Shown here: piece by piece, positions 44,735 to 54,113 of the stretch | Layout: each line of letters starts with the position of its first letter | Numbering within the stretch: the stretch's first letter is position 1 | DNA from: Bradyrhizobium sp. CCGUVB4N | GTDB lineage: Bacteria > Pseudomonadota > Alphaproteobacteria > Rhizobiales > Xanthobacteraceae | Assembly: GCF_024199945.1 (NCBI RefSeq) | Contig: NZ_JANADP010000001.1 | Span: 6,386,001-6,450,000 of the forward strand | DNA length: 64,000 nt | Reading direction: 5' to 3' | Notes under the pieces: model-generated | What the model saw: the letters and a program-made list of their open reading frames with translations, nothing else | What the model was told of the DNA's origin: nothing | Database searches by the model: none | Program-made: the position numbers and the translations under genes

Positions 44735-46095
44735 TCCTGCCCGCCAGCAGCAAGCGAACGACGCCTCTCCTTCTCGCATGTTGTGTCGTTCAGCTGGCGG
44801 GATGCGCGTACTACTGGCTGTTCTTCAAGGAGAACGGCTATCTTCCCTCGCCGTTCGTGTACGACAAGGCCGATACGTTCATGGATCTGTTCCATACAAT
44901 GTATTGGGCCGACGAGTCCGGCCGCTACACGGCCTGGAGTTCGGTCTACCCGCCCCTCAACTTCCTGTTTCTGAACGGCGTGAGATGGTTGATGTTGGGC
45001 AGCGCGCACGAGTCGGATGCGTTCAACCTGCGCGACTCGGCGCAGCCCTTCTTCCTCTACGTCCTTGCCGCCTACGCCGTCGCTGTCCTCTTCATCTTCC
45101 GCGACGAGTTGTGGCGTGACTTCACCCGGCCGCAGAGGGCGCTGATTTTCGTCGCGGTTCTGTTCTCCCCACCGATCCTGTTCACGGTGGAACGCGGCAA
45201 TCTGATCATCTTCGCATTGGGATTTCTCGCGCTGGCGCTGTCGAGTCGCGGCTGGGTACGGGTATTCGCGATCGGCATGCTGATCAACATCAAGCCGTAC
45301 TTCGCGCTCTATCTGATCGCCTTCGCCGTGACGCAGAGGCCGAAGGAACTGGTCTCCTCCACCCTGATGGCGGCGGCCATCTATCTCGTCACCGGTATCG
45401 TCCTCGACGCGCAATTCCTCACCTTCGTGACCAACCTCTTCCAATTCTCCCAGGAGTTCAGCCTGTTCTCGCCGCGCGAGCTGCTCGGCCTGCCCTCGAG
45501 CGTCTCGGCCTTCAGCTCCGTGCTGCGGCTCTACCAGTACAGCGGCGGCAGTCTGTCGATCGCCGGCTTCGATATCGATGCGATGGCCGGCCTGATCGAA
45601 GCCGCAAAATGGGCGTTGATCCTCGCGCTGTTCATCTCGCTCTGGCGCGCGAGGGAACGTCTCCCCGTCGAGGCCACACTTGCGGCTACGACCGTCGCGA
45701 TCACGAATCTCGGTGTCTGGGTCGGCGGCTACTCGTTCATCTTTTATGCGTGCCTGATACCGATCTTCTGTCGCCTGACCTACAGCAGGATCTATCTCGC
45801 CTGCGTCTGTGTGATCCTTTTGCCGATCGACGTCATCACGCTATTCAATGAGAATCTCGGCAATCGCTACTCGTTTCTTTCCGACGCGACGGTGCCTATC
45901 TCCTTTCAACTGACTATCGGCGCCTTCGTGCGTCCCGTCATCAATCTGTTCCTTCTGTTCGTCATGACGATCGAGATGCTGACGAACCGCTCATTTTCGA
46001 TGCCGCAAAGTCTGACAGATGCCCGCTTGGCGGTCGACGATCCTTCGTCGCCGCTCGCCACCTTCCAACACGACGTACTCACGAGGCCGGCATGA
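44731..46095 (+). CDS. GT87-like membrane glycosyltransferase
   Basis: A 454-residue polytopic membrane protein with about ten hydrophobic segments. The YPPLNFLFLNG and SPPILFTVERGNLIIFALG motifs, with INIKPYFALYL, resemble the GT87 (DUF2029) family of polyprenyl-phosphate sugar-dependent transferases that act on the periplasmic side. No ATG is available near the conserved start; the TTG at 44731 overlaps the upstream TGA as TTGA and is taken as the start. It would be the periplasmic transferase using the GtrA/GtrB-supplied lipid-linked sugar. It overlaps the Wzz-like gene by 4 bases. Confidence 0.78.
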   Translation: MILPASSKRTTPLLLACCVVQLAGCAYYWLFFKENGYLPSPFVYDKADTFMDLFHTMYWADESGRYTAWSSVYPPLNFLFLNGVRWLMLGSAHESDAFNLRDSAQPFFLYVLAAYAVAVLFIFRDELWRDFTRPQRALIFVAVLFSPPILFTVERGNLIIFALGFLALALSSRGWVRVFAIGMLINIKPYFALYLIAFAVTQRPKELVSSTLMAAAIYLVTGIVLDAQFLTFVTNLFQFSQEFSLFSPRELLGLPSSVSAFSSVLRLYQYSGGSLSIAGFDIDAMAGLIEAAKWALILALFISLWRARERLPVEATLAATTVAITNLGVWVGGYSFIFYACLIPIFCRLTYSRIYLACVCVILLPIDVITLFNENLGNRYSFLSDATVPISFQLTIGAFVRPVINLFLLFVMTIEMLTNRSFSMPQSLTDARLAVDDPSSPLATFQHDVLTRPA

Positions 46096-46940
46096 CCGAT
46101 CTGCCAGAGGTCAACTCGAAACCGATCTCCATCAGGAGAATCGCGATGATCGTCCTGGTGGCCGCCATTCTCGGCACCATGGCCGGCGTTGCGGCCACGC
46201 GCCTGACTGCCGCAAGCAACCAGGCGATCGCCATCATCAGCATCGGGCGGCAGGATCAGGCCGGCCAACCCGCCTACATCGAAGAACCATTCGGCCTGAT
46301 CGAACGGATCAAGTCGAGCGGATTTGCCAAGACGGTGTCGGCGCGGGCCGGCATTTCCGAGCTGTCCACCCAACTTCCTGCGCGGCAATATGGCGGCGGT
46401 GGCGCGCTTGAAGCCCGTACCCTCAGGGATCTCGGACTGATCGAGATCAGGATCAACCTGCCGCATGCGGAATCGGCGCAAAAGGCCATCTCGGCCGTCG
46501 TCGACCAGCTGCTTGCCGACCACGAGGCGAACGCCGCTGCACTGGGTGAAAACATCCGCTCGGCCTTGCCGCTGGTCGAGAAGGGCGTGTCGCAAATGGT
46601 TGAATCGCGCGACATGATCACCAAGCGCCTCGCAAATCTGCCACAGGATGGACAGACCGATGAGGAGGCCACGCGCCTTCGTTCCGCCCTTGCCTTGACG
46701 GAAAGCGGACTGAGTTCACTTGTGAACAGCGCAAAGGATCTGACGATCCTGGCGGCCAACGTCCGAAAGACCCAGATCGTCGCCGCTCCGACCGTGACGA
46801 CGACCAGTGCCAGCGCGTTCTATCGGATCGTTGCGATGGGCACGCTGGCGGGTGTGGTCATCGCATTTCTCCTGCTCCAATTGTTCCCAGGCCTTTTCCG
46901 CGCAAACCACCCCAGCGGTATGAAACCTGCCTCTCGCTGA
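46092..46940 (+). CDS. Wzz-like polysaccharide co-polymerase
   Basis: A 282-residue protein with one membrane helix near each end (RIAMIVLVAAILGTMAGVAA at about 16-35 and VAMGTLAGVVIAFLLLQLFP-like segment near 248-270) and a helical periplasmic domain between (SAQKAISAVVDQLLADHEAN; ALALTESGLSSLVNSAKDL). This is the polysaccharide co-polymerase topology for O-antigen chain-length control. It ends the 12-gene operon, overlapping the GT87-like gene by 4 bases. The sequence is divergent from classical Wzz, so the call relies on topology and place. Confidence 0.65.
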   Translation: MTDLPEVNSKPISIRRIAMIVLVAAILGTMAGVAATRLTAASNQAIAIISIGRQDQAGQPAYIEEPFGLIERIKSSGFAKTVSARAGISELSTQLPARQYGGGGALEARTLRDLGLIEIRINLPHAESAQKAISAVVDQLLADHEANAAALGENIRSALPLVEKGVSQMVESRDMITKRLANLPQDGQTDEEATRLRSALALTESGLSSLVNSAKDLTILAANVRKTQIVAAPTVTTTSASAFYRIVAMGTLAGVVIAFLLLQLFPGLFRANHPSGMKPASR

Positions 46941-47128
46941 CATATTGCGGAACGCCTGTCACGGCTCTGCTGCGCCAGGAGTATGAATTTCGCGGCACGG
47001 ACCTTGGCAGCCAAGCGATCTGGGCACCGTCGCTCGCGGAAGAAGACAGCCTCGCAGCCAAATCGGTCACGACGGAGACCCGGTCGTACGCGGCGAGCGT
47101 ACTTTTCCGGTTGTCGAATAACCCATAG
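46937..47128 (+). pseudogene. remnant resembling the C-terminus of an outer-membrane beta-barrel protein
   Basis: Starting in the overlap of the Wzz-like stop codon, another frame reads LTYCGTPVTALLRQEYEFRG and later TETRSYAASVLFRLSNNP before TAG at 47126. The alternating hydrophobic/polar pattern ending near an aromatic-x-Leu resembles final strands of a beta-barrel, and third codon positions are GC-rich. There is no start codon or ribosome site, so it is read as a gene relic or a frame-shifted tail. The rest of the gap to 47348 has lower GC and probably carries the next gene's promoter. Confidence 0.35.
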
Positions 47129-47348
47129 CTCCACATTCAATCTCCAAGTGTAGTTTTAAAGGAACACACAACTGTCAATAAAATGCCGATCAAACCGCAA
47201 GACGCCAAAAGACCTGAAGCAACAGGCCGTAGCATCTTTGAAGATGAGATCGCCTGCTGTAAGAGCAATCGTGCGCATGCGGGTTTTTCCCAACATTCGG
47301 TTCTCCCGAGCGGTTCAAGAGCACAGGCAGCGCTGAGGCGATGACTTC

Positions 47349-50300
47349 ATGACGGTCTCTGAAAAAACGGCCAGTGCATACGGCGCCAGCGGCCGGTTGC
47401 ACAGAGACCCGATCCTGATCCTGGTCCTGGTTCTTGTCGCCATCGGCCTGCTCTCCAAGCTCACGCAGGGGCGGGAGCTCGTCTCGGACAGCCTGATCTT
47501 CAATCAGTCGATGATCTTAGGCAAGAGCCTGTCCGAGCAGCAATCCCCGATCGAGCTGGGAGCCCTCGAAGCAAGGTTCCCGGCGCTGAAGTTCGATCTC
47601 GACTTCAAGGTCGCGGATGCAACGGGCCATCCCAATTTGCTCCAGACTGACACCGTCAATCAGGGCCTTCGCCTCGAGCTGAGTGGCCGCGTTCTCGCGC
47701 TCATTGTCGGCAGTCCACGTGATGGCGTGCCATATCAGATCTCCCCCATTTCCACGAACCTGTCGACCGGAACATGGCATCATCTGACCCTTCGCACGTT
47801 GATCGGGCGCTACATCGACGTCACGCTCGACGGCATCCTTCGCGGCATCGTGCGGGTGGACAAGCCCTTCTCCCTCCAGGACATCAGGATTGGCGCCGGG
47901 TTCGACGACGCAAGACGCTTCCAGGGCGAGTTGAAGAACATTCAAGTCTCGGCTGGGTCGTCATTCCTGTTTCGCGTGTGGTTCTCGATCGTGGATATTC
48001 GATTTGCCTGGTACCTTGGCCTATTCGCCATCGTCCTCCTGCAGAGGTTCTTGGCGCATCATCCTCTACTCTACGCCCCCGCGAGCGTCGACATTCGGCA
48101 GGCAGCCGTCCTAAGAAGCCGACTGCAGCAGATTCCGCAAACCTTGCTGCCGTTTGCGCTGATATGTCTGGCTGTGCTTCTGAACGTGAGCGCCTGCCTG
48201 TACTCGGCTGTGGTCCGCCACTTCCTCCAGGAATCCGAAATCGTCACGCAAACACTCCTGCCGGGTTTCGAGCGGTTGGAGGGGGCGCCACCGTTCAACT
48301 CGACGCTTCTCCTCTTCCTGCTCGTCCAGATGTCGCTGGTTGGCACTCTGGCCATTTTCTGGGGTGCGACGCTTCTTCTAGCACCGAAGCTCGATCGCAT
48401 CCCTCGCAGGCTGGTTGCGGTCGCCTGCGGTTTGTCCGCGGCTCATCTGCTGATCACCCATGGCATTTCGTCGAAGGTCCTCGTTGCCTGCGCGACCCTC
48501 ATCCTGCTGGCCGCAATCATGCCTTGGCCCTATCTGGCCTTTACGCTGGCGAGAACGCCGATCCTGGCGACATTGACGGTGACGCGGCGCAGCTATCGGT
48601 CGCTGCAACTCGCCGCCGCTGCGATCAGGCCTTTCTGGGCCGCCGCGACGCCGGTGATCGCCAGGCTTTCGGTGCGCAACCTAGCGCGCGTCCGTCGCGG
48701 AGTTGCCCTGGTCGCGGGGCTGCTGCTGTGCGCCGCTCTGGCGTGGCCTGTCCTTGCGGCCTGGTATCCGGTCGTCATTCCCAACGACTATGTGGAGGCG
48801 GCCGACCATTTCCGTCTCAGGACACCGTCAGGGACGATCGACATCAGCAGGGACCAGATATCCGACTGCGTCGGCAAGATCGACGTGAAGAACAGCACGG
48901 ATGAGGCCTCCTCGCCGAAAGGGCCGTCACCGACGTTCAGTTGCGGCGGAGTCACCCTTTCGGTCGACGAATGGAGCCGTTTCCAGGACTCGCTGGCGAC
49001 GACCGCCAACTGGCAGGGAGAGGTCGGGCGCACGCTGTTTCATCACTCCTACATTTTCGTGCCGGCCCAGCATCTCCTGACCTACGGAATCGATCGGGCC
49101 GTTCCTTATCTCTACGGATACGGCAACACGCTCCTGCACGCCGCTCTGATGCGGCTTGACGGCGGCTCGTCGCTGAGCTCCTATTTCTCGACGTTCCCGA
49201 TTGCAGAGTTGATGGGCCTTGTCGCAATTGCCTTTCTGGTTCTGCTCGTCACCCGCAACGGCTGGATGGCTGTTGCGGCCTTCGCGCTGTCGCTCGCTGC
49301 GTTTTACTCCATCACCTATGTCCCGGTCTTCCTTGCCGCGAGCTTCAGCCCGGTGCGCTATCTGGGCCTGCTGCTCCAGCTCGCGTCAATCTACTTATGT
49401 TGCAGGAATCCGACGAGCCTCCGGGCGCAAATGCTGCTGCCGCTCACCGCGGCCGCCTCGCTGTTCTGGAATAAGGAGTTTGCGCTTGTCGGCCTCGTCG
49501 GCCAGGGACTGCTGACGGTTGCCCCCCTCATGCAACTGACTCTGGCGCGGCGGATCCTCCTGGTCGGATCGCTGGTGGCGTGTGTCCTGGTTTATCTCAT
49601 GCTGTTCTGGACCTCGCCCGACATCATCAGGACGGTTGAGCTGTCGTTCTTCAATATCGGCATGCCCTTCATGGGACGGAGGGACGCGGCATGGTTCTTT
49701 GCGGGCCTGATCGCGTTCGAAGCCGGTCTGTTCAGCCTGGCGCTGCTGTTTCCGAAGCCCGAACGCACACTGCGGCTGTGCTATCTGCCCGTGCTCGGCC
49801 TGTTGATCGTCAAGTACATCTACAACCCGTCGTCACCGCACCTCTATCTGGTTCACACGCTGCTATGGCCGGCGGTGCTGCTCTATCTGCCTCCGATCAC
49901 GGCGAGGATGAGGCCCCTTATCGCGGTCATCGCGGTCTGCGTCGCCGCGATCGCCGGCGGCGCCTACAAGTCGGATGCCGCGGCGTTCCGGGCCCTTCTC
50001 ATCGATGACTACGTGGTCAGTAACTGGCCCTCGCTGGGCGAATCCATAGGATTCGTGACGCCGGAGAAGTCGATCAGCGAACGGGTCGCGAGCATCCGTG
50101 AACAGATCGGTCCCAACGATACGCTGATCATTCTGTCACCCTACGACCAAGTCCTGAATTTCTACGTCAATCCGAAAACGCTCTGCGGCCATTTCGATAT
50201 CTTGAGCAACCTCGCCAGCCACGCGATCGAGGATATCATCCTGGCCTGCGCGACCCGATCGCCCAATACGCTCATCGTCTATGATCGCGCAGCAGAGAGC

Positions 50301-50489
50301 CCGTGTCCGACAGGGTACCTTCAAGCCCAGTCGCGGTGCCCGCTGAGGGCAACAACGAAGGCCAACTTAACCGCGCTCAGAGACAAGTTGCTGCCCTCCG
50401 TCAAGCTCGTCGGATCAGACCAGAATCTGCTGTTCTACCGGCCGGGGATCGACGCCAACGAAGACAAAAGCGCTTCGCGCGAACAGTGA
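47349..50489 (+). CDS. large membrane protein with a LamG/concanavalin-like domain
   Basis: A 1046-residue protein with no named family. After one N-terminal membrane helix (PILILVLVLVAIGLLSK) comes a beta-rich region at about residues 70-200 resembling a concanavalin A/LamG-like sandwich (LSTGTWHHLTLRTLIGRYID; VTLDGILRGIVRVD). Multiple membrane segments follow from about residue 205 to 870, interrupted by a hydrophilic, presumably periplasmic loop (about 475-575). A soluble C-terminal domain (about 880-1046) includes NDTLIILSPYDQVLNFYVNP. The pattern suggests a GT-C-like transferase or polymerase fused to a glycan-binding module. It lies in the polysaccharide locus, next to two other GT-C-like proteins. 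Role inferred only. Confidence 0.7.
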   Translation: MTVSEKTASAYGASGRLHRDPILILVLVLVAIGLLSKLTQGRELVSDSLIFNQSMILGKSLSEQQSPIELGALEARFPALKFDLDFKVADATGHPNLLQTDTVNQGLRLELSGRVLALIVGSPRDGVPYQISPISTNLSTGTWHHLTLRTLIGRYIDVTLDGILRGIVRVDKPFSLQDIRIGAGFDDARRFQGELKNIQVSAGSSFLFRVWFSIVDIRFAWYLGLFAIVLLQRFLAHHPLLYAPASVDIRQAAVLRSRLQQIPQTLLPFALICLAVLLNVSACLYSAVVRHFLQESEIVTQTLLPGFERLEGAPPFNSTLLLFLLVQMSLVGTLAIFWGATLLLAPKLDRIPRRLVAVACGLSAAHLLITHGISSKVLVACATLILLAAIMPWPYLAFTLARTPILATLTVTRRSYRSLQLAAAAIRPFWAAATPVIARLSVRNLARVRRGVALVAGLLLCAALAWPVLAAWYPVVIPNDYVEAADHFRLRTPSGTIDISRDQISDCVGKIDVKNSTDEASSPKGPSPTFSCGGVTLSVDEWSRFQDSLATTANWQGEVGRTLFHHSYIFVPAQHLLTYGIDRAVPYLYGYGNTLLHAALMRLDGGSSLSSYFSTFPIAELMGLVAIAFLVLLVTRNGWMAVAAFALSLAAFYSITYVPVFLAASFSPVRYLGLLLQLASIYLCCRNPTSLRAQMLLPLTAAASLFWNKEFALVGLVGQGLLTVAPLMQLTLARRILLVGSLVACVLVYLMLFWTSPDIIRTVELSFFNIGMPFMGRRDAAWFFAGLIAFEAGLFSLALLFPKPERTLRLCYLPVLGLLIVKYIYNPSSPHLYLVHTLLWPAVLLYLPPITARMRPLIAVIAVCVAAIAGGAYKSDAAAFRALLIDDYVVSNWPSLGESIGFVTPEKSISERVASIREQIGPNDTLIILSPYDQVLNFYVNPKTLCGHFDILSNLASHAIEDIILACATRSPNTLIVYDRAAESPCPTGYLQAQSRCPLRATTKANLTALRDKLLPSVKLVGSDQNLLFYRPGIDANEDKSASREQ

Positions 50490-50529
50490 GCGGCAACAAC
50501 TCAAAGCTGCGCGATACCTCGAAGGAACC

Positions 50530-52170
50530 TCACAGCTTGGCACAGCAGAGATCATCCATGCGGACGTCGGGATCGATCTTGTATATCGGCAGATAAATGC
50601 ATCGCGCGAGCACATAGGTGGCGCCGAAGCTTCGAATGAATTTTTCCGGTGTCTTCGCGCCCGGATCCTTCGGATCGTAGGCAACACCGAGATAAGTGAT
50701 CGGCATCAGGTGCGGATGGCCCTTCATCGCGTCGAACGTCATGTCGTCGATGAAGATGCGCGCTTCCTGTGGCCTGATGCCGCACTTGCCGACAATCTTC
50801 GTCACGTTCGATCTCACCGCATTCCAGTCCGTATCGAGGGGGATCGACGGTCCCGACCAGCCGGCGACGAATTTCGGCTTAAATTGAACGAGCACCAGGC
50901 TCGCCGACAGAACACACACTGCAAGGCTGATGCCACCGATGGGCCACAGCGCCAGTCGCATGAAACCTCGGATATGACCGAGTGCCATGGCATTGATGAG
51001 CACGAGTGCGAAGTTGATGTAGAAGGCGCGATAGAAGTTTGTCGGCACATCGATGAAGAAGAGGCCGAGATGCCCAGCGATGGCGAGGAACAGGTAGAGC
51101 TGTGGCACCGTCACCAATAGCAGCGCCTTGGCATGAACGGAGTGCTCATTCGAGACGAGGCGTCGAACGATCTCGATGCCTGCATAGATGAACAGACAGC
51201 ACGCAATGAGCAGGTTGAGCACAACCAGCACCGAAATGAAGACATTAAACGATACATAAAGCGTCTTGCTCTTGTCCGTCTCCGTGCCCGGCAGATAGCC
51301 GTGCTCGTAGGTCGGTTCGAACAAGAACTGGTGTTGATATTTGTTGAGCTTGTCGGCGAGGTAGTCCGAGACGGCGCCTGGCCCTTCCTGTTTCGCGAGT
51401 CCTGGCAAGGTCATGACATCGACGAAGCGCTCGACACCAGGAAGGCCAGGACAGTTGAGCGCAGGGACTTTCGAGCTCACCAACGCGCCGGTTGCGATGC
51501 AAGCAACGCACAGTCCGGCGAAGATCCGCACCGTGATCAAACGCTGCTTGATGAAGAGTCCCGTTGCGATCAGAATACCGATCGGTGCGAGAACAAGGCT
51601 CTGCAAATGGGTAAAGAAGGCGAACAACCCCAGCACCGTTGACACAGCAAGGTACAGGCCGACAAGTATGGGATGTCTGTTGTCGCGCTGCAGAAGCGCA
51701 TATCCTGCCACGCAGGCCGCGCCGTAATAAAGGAGAGCGGTCTCCATCCGGAACAGCACGAGCCCTGCCCCGGCCACGCCGATGAAGCCGGCAGTCACGA
51801 GCAACGTTGCTGCCGGAGCACGATCGCGACGAAGCAGCATCAAGGCGGCGGCCATGGCAAGAATGACGCCGACAGTCGGAATTTCCCGAATCAGCAACCA
51901 CCCAAAGGAAAAGTCGAAAGCGGAGAAAGAGTAAGCGACCGGACGAAGCAGGAGCGGAATTCCCCGCGTTGTCGACAAGCACTGCGGAAACAGCAGGTAT
52001 TCCTGCACGCCATCGGCGAGATATCGCGCCTTCAGAATGCGGAAAGCAACCTCGTCGGGGTAGAGCGGCATTTGCAGCCACTGCGCGAGATAGAAGACCG
52101 CGGCCCCGAGAACTGTCAGTCTGCACGCCCACAAAGAAAGAGACTGTTTCTTATTTAATTCGGATCCCAT
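50530..52170 (-). CDS. polytopic membrane protein, GT-C (ArnT/PMT)-like
   Basis: A 546-residue protein with about eleven hydrophobic segments. The first periplasmic loop carries MPLYPDEVAFRILKARYLAD, with the Asp-Glu typical of the catalytic loop of GT-C lipid-linked sugar transferases. The C-terminus is a hydrophilic domain (CGIRPQEARIFIDDMTFDAM). ATG 52170 (MGSELNKK) is preferred over one 27 bases upstream. It is convergent with the LamG-containing membrane protein gene (40-base gap) and divergent from another GT-C-like gene. Donor and acceptor unknown; it could equally be part of Wzy-like polymerisation. Confidence 0.72.
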   Translation of the reverse strand: MGSELNKKQSLSLWACRLTVLGAAVFYLAQWLQMPLYPDEVAFRILKARYLADGVQEYLLFPQCLSTTRGIPLLLRPVAYSFSAFDFSFGWLLIREIPTVGVILAMAAALMLLRRDRAPAATLLVTAGFIGVAGAGLVLFRMETALLYYGAACVAGYALLQRDNRHPILVGLYLAVSTVLGLFAFFTHLQSLVLAPIGILIATGLFIKQRLITVRIFAGLCVACIATGALVSSKVPALNCPGLPGVERFVDVMTLPGLAKQEGPGAVSDYLADKLNKYQHQFLFEPTYEHGYLPGTETDKSKTLYVSFNVFISVLVVLNLLIACCLFIYAGIEIVRRLVSNEHSVHAKALLLVTVPQLYLFLAIAGHLGLFFIDVPTNFYRAFYINFALVLINAMALGHIRGFMRLALWPIGGISLAVCVLSASLVLVQFKPKFVAGWSGPSIPLDTDWNAVRSNVTKIVGKCGIRPQEARIFIDDMTFDAMKGHPHLMPITYLGVAYDPKDPGAKTPEKFIRSFGATYVLARCIYLPIYKIDPDVRMDDLCCAKL

Positions 52171-52550
52171 GAAGTCGTCCGTCCAACCAGTTACCACGTT
52201 CGCCGGCGACTTCGTCGCGCAGCTTCAACCGCCCAAATCGGACCTCTTGATAGCACGACCATGGCTTTACCGCTGAAACACCGCAAGATCAGGAGAATAC
52301 TTCGATTTCCACCAAATAATCACGTTCCGAGACCGCAACCGGACCATATGCATAGGGTTGTTTTGCGGAATTTGGGACCGAAGGACAGCCGGCCGGATGG
52401 ATAGAACGTTGGCCGCCGACAATAGTCGCTTGATTTGGTCGCTCGGGACGGATAGCTCACTCTACCGACGTGAGCGCGCGGGCGCACCTTTCAGCGTTGA
52501 CTTGAAAGCCATTTCACGCCGATCCTCTTGATACATTTGACCACGCCCGG
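52171..52550. other. divergent promoter region between two membrane glycosyltransferase-like genes
   Basis: No gene is supported in these 380 bases. The stretch is lower in GC than the flanking genes and must contain promoters for both the minus-strand gene starting at 52170 and the plus-strand gene starting at 52551. A TTGACT at about 52497-52502 is a possible plus-strand -35 element, but no matching -10 is convincing. No repeat or operator palindrome was recognised. Confidence 0.45.
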
Positions 52551-54113
52551 ATGTCCTCTCCCATCGCACATCGGTTGAAAGTCCATTCAAACCTGTACGT
52601 GGTAGCCTGGATCGCGGCGGCCGCGCTACTCACGTGGGGCATCGTGCTGTGGGGCACCGGGCGAGGCCTCGACGTGACCGACGAGGGCTTTTATCTCAAT
52701 TCAATCAACCGGCCTGATTTGTACCCCGCGACGTATACGCAGTTCGGATTTCTGCTGCATCCGATCTATCTGTTACTTGGCGGAGACCTCGTGCTGTTGC
52801 GGTTGAGCGGCGTCCTGCTCATGACGCTCGCCGCTGGTTTTTTCGTGTTGTCGTCCTTCCGCCTGCCCGCCATCCCCGCTCTGCCGAGCGCCGCGCGCCT
52901 TGCTCTCGTGCTCGGCGGCTCATCCGCGGTCCTGCTGGCTTACTATTCCTGGGCCCCGACGCCGAACTACAATCTCCTCAACTTGCTCGGCGTCATGCTG
53001 ATCTTCGGCGGCTGGTTCCGATTTCTGACGATTCCGGAACGGGCCATGCTGGTCGGGTGGCGCAGCTCACTCGTAACCCTCGCGTTCGCGATCGGATTTG
53101 CCATCGTGGCCCTGGTCAAGCCGACGTCGGCGCCCGTGCTCGCTCTCGGCGTAATGGCACTGACCTTGCCTTTCGGCCGGCGCGCGTTGATCGAGGTGAT
53201 CGCGGGCGGAGCGCTGTCGATCGTCCTCGCCGTGCTGGCGCTCGTGGCGATCGACGGCAGCCTCGCCGGCGCGATCATGCGCTATCGAAACGTGCTTGCG
53301 CTCAACGAGCTCTCCGGGACGGGCCACGACCTCGACAGCACCTTTGCAGTCGGTGCGGGAATGCTTCTCGGCATTGCCGGCAGCTATGCGCTTGGACGCT
53401 GGCTGATGCCCAAGGCGGACCGACGCCACCTTGCCGCGATCCTGGCGCTGATCCTTGCGCCGCTCGCGCTTGCGCTTGGAACGAATACGGGGATCCTGCA
53501 AAGTGTCCCGCGGGCCGGCATCTTCTGGGTCGTCGCAGCCGCCCACATTCTCATTTTCGTTGCGCCTTCGAACGTCCGCCTGCCACTTGCATGCGTCGCG
53601 ATGGCGATCTGTACCACCCTGGTGGCGATGGTCATCGTGCGGGCGATACAGAAGCCCTATCGGCTGAATGGCCCGTTGTGGGCCCAGACCGAATGGATCT
53701 CGTCGGCAAGCCGCAAGCATGTCGTAAAGGTCGATCCGGTCACAGCCAACTACTTTCGCACGCTTGTGAGCGGCGCAAAATCGGCCGGCTTCAGAAGCGG
53801 CACGCCGATCATCGATCTGACTGGAATGGGACCGACCACGGTCTATATGCTCGGTGGCGCCGCCGTCGGACTGCCGTGGATCAACGGTGGCTATCCCGGC
53901 AGCCGGGGCCTGGCACTGTACGTCCTGTCAACCGTCCCCCGCGACCAGCTGCGACACGCCTGGATACTCACCTCGCCCGGCGGCCACGGCTATCTGCCGA
54001 CCGATATCTTGACGGATCTCGGCCTCAAATTTCCAGACGACTATGAAGAAGTCGCGCGCGGGACGACGAGCTTTATGAACTCGCTCCACATCCTCTGGCG
54101 TCCGCGCGCTTAA
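52551..54113 (+). CDS. polytopic membrane protein, GT-C-like
   Basis: A 520-residue protein with about ten to eleven hydrophobic segments. After the first helix the loop reads GLDVTDEGFYLNSINRPD, an Asp-Glu-containing motif like that of GT-C transferases, followed by YSWAPTPNYNLLNLLGVMLI. The C-terminal portion (about 390-520) is soluble and ends GTTSFMNSLHILWRPRA. It ends overlapping the convergent purU stop by 4 bases. In this locus it probably adds sugars to, or polymerises, lipid-linked glycan, but no family was firmly recognised. Confidence 0.7.
   Translation: MSSPIAHRLKVHSNLYVVAWIAAAALLTWGIVLWGTGRGLDVTDEGFYLNSINRPDLYPATYTQFGFLLHPIYLLLGGDLVLLRLSGVLLMTLAAGFFVLSSFRLPAIPALPSAARLALVLGGSSAVLLAYYSWAPTPNYNLLNLLGVMLIFGGWFRFLTIPERAMLVGWRSSLVTLAFAIGFAIVALVKPTSAPVLALGVMALTLPFGRRALIEVIAGGALSIVLAVLALVAIDGSLAGAIMRYRNVLALNELSGTGHDLDSTFAVGAGMLLGIAGSYALGRWLMPKADRRHLAAILALILAPLALALGTNTGILQSVPRAGIFWVVAAAHILIFVAPSNVRLPLACVAMAICTTLVAMVIVRAIQKPYRLNGPLWAQTEWISSASRKHVVKVDPVTANYFRTLVSGAKSAGFRSGTPIIDLTGMGPTTVYMLGGAAVGLPWINGGYPGSRGLALYVLSTVPRDQLRHAWILTSPGGHGYLPTDILTDLGLKFPDDYEEVARGTTSFMNSLHILWRPRA

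Noticed and set aside
46858..47136. 92-codon minus-strand gene after the Wzz-like gene
   Set aside because: It overlaps the Wzz-like C-terminus and lacks a ribosome site; the plus-strand frame over the same stretch has more coding-like third positions.
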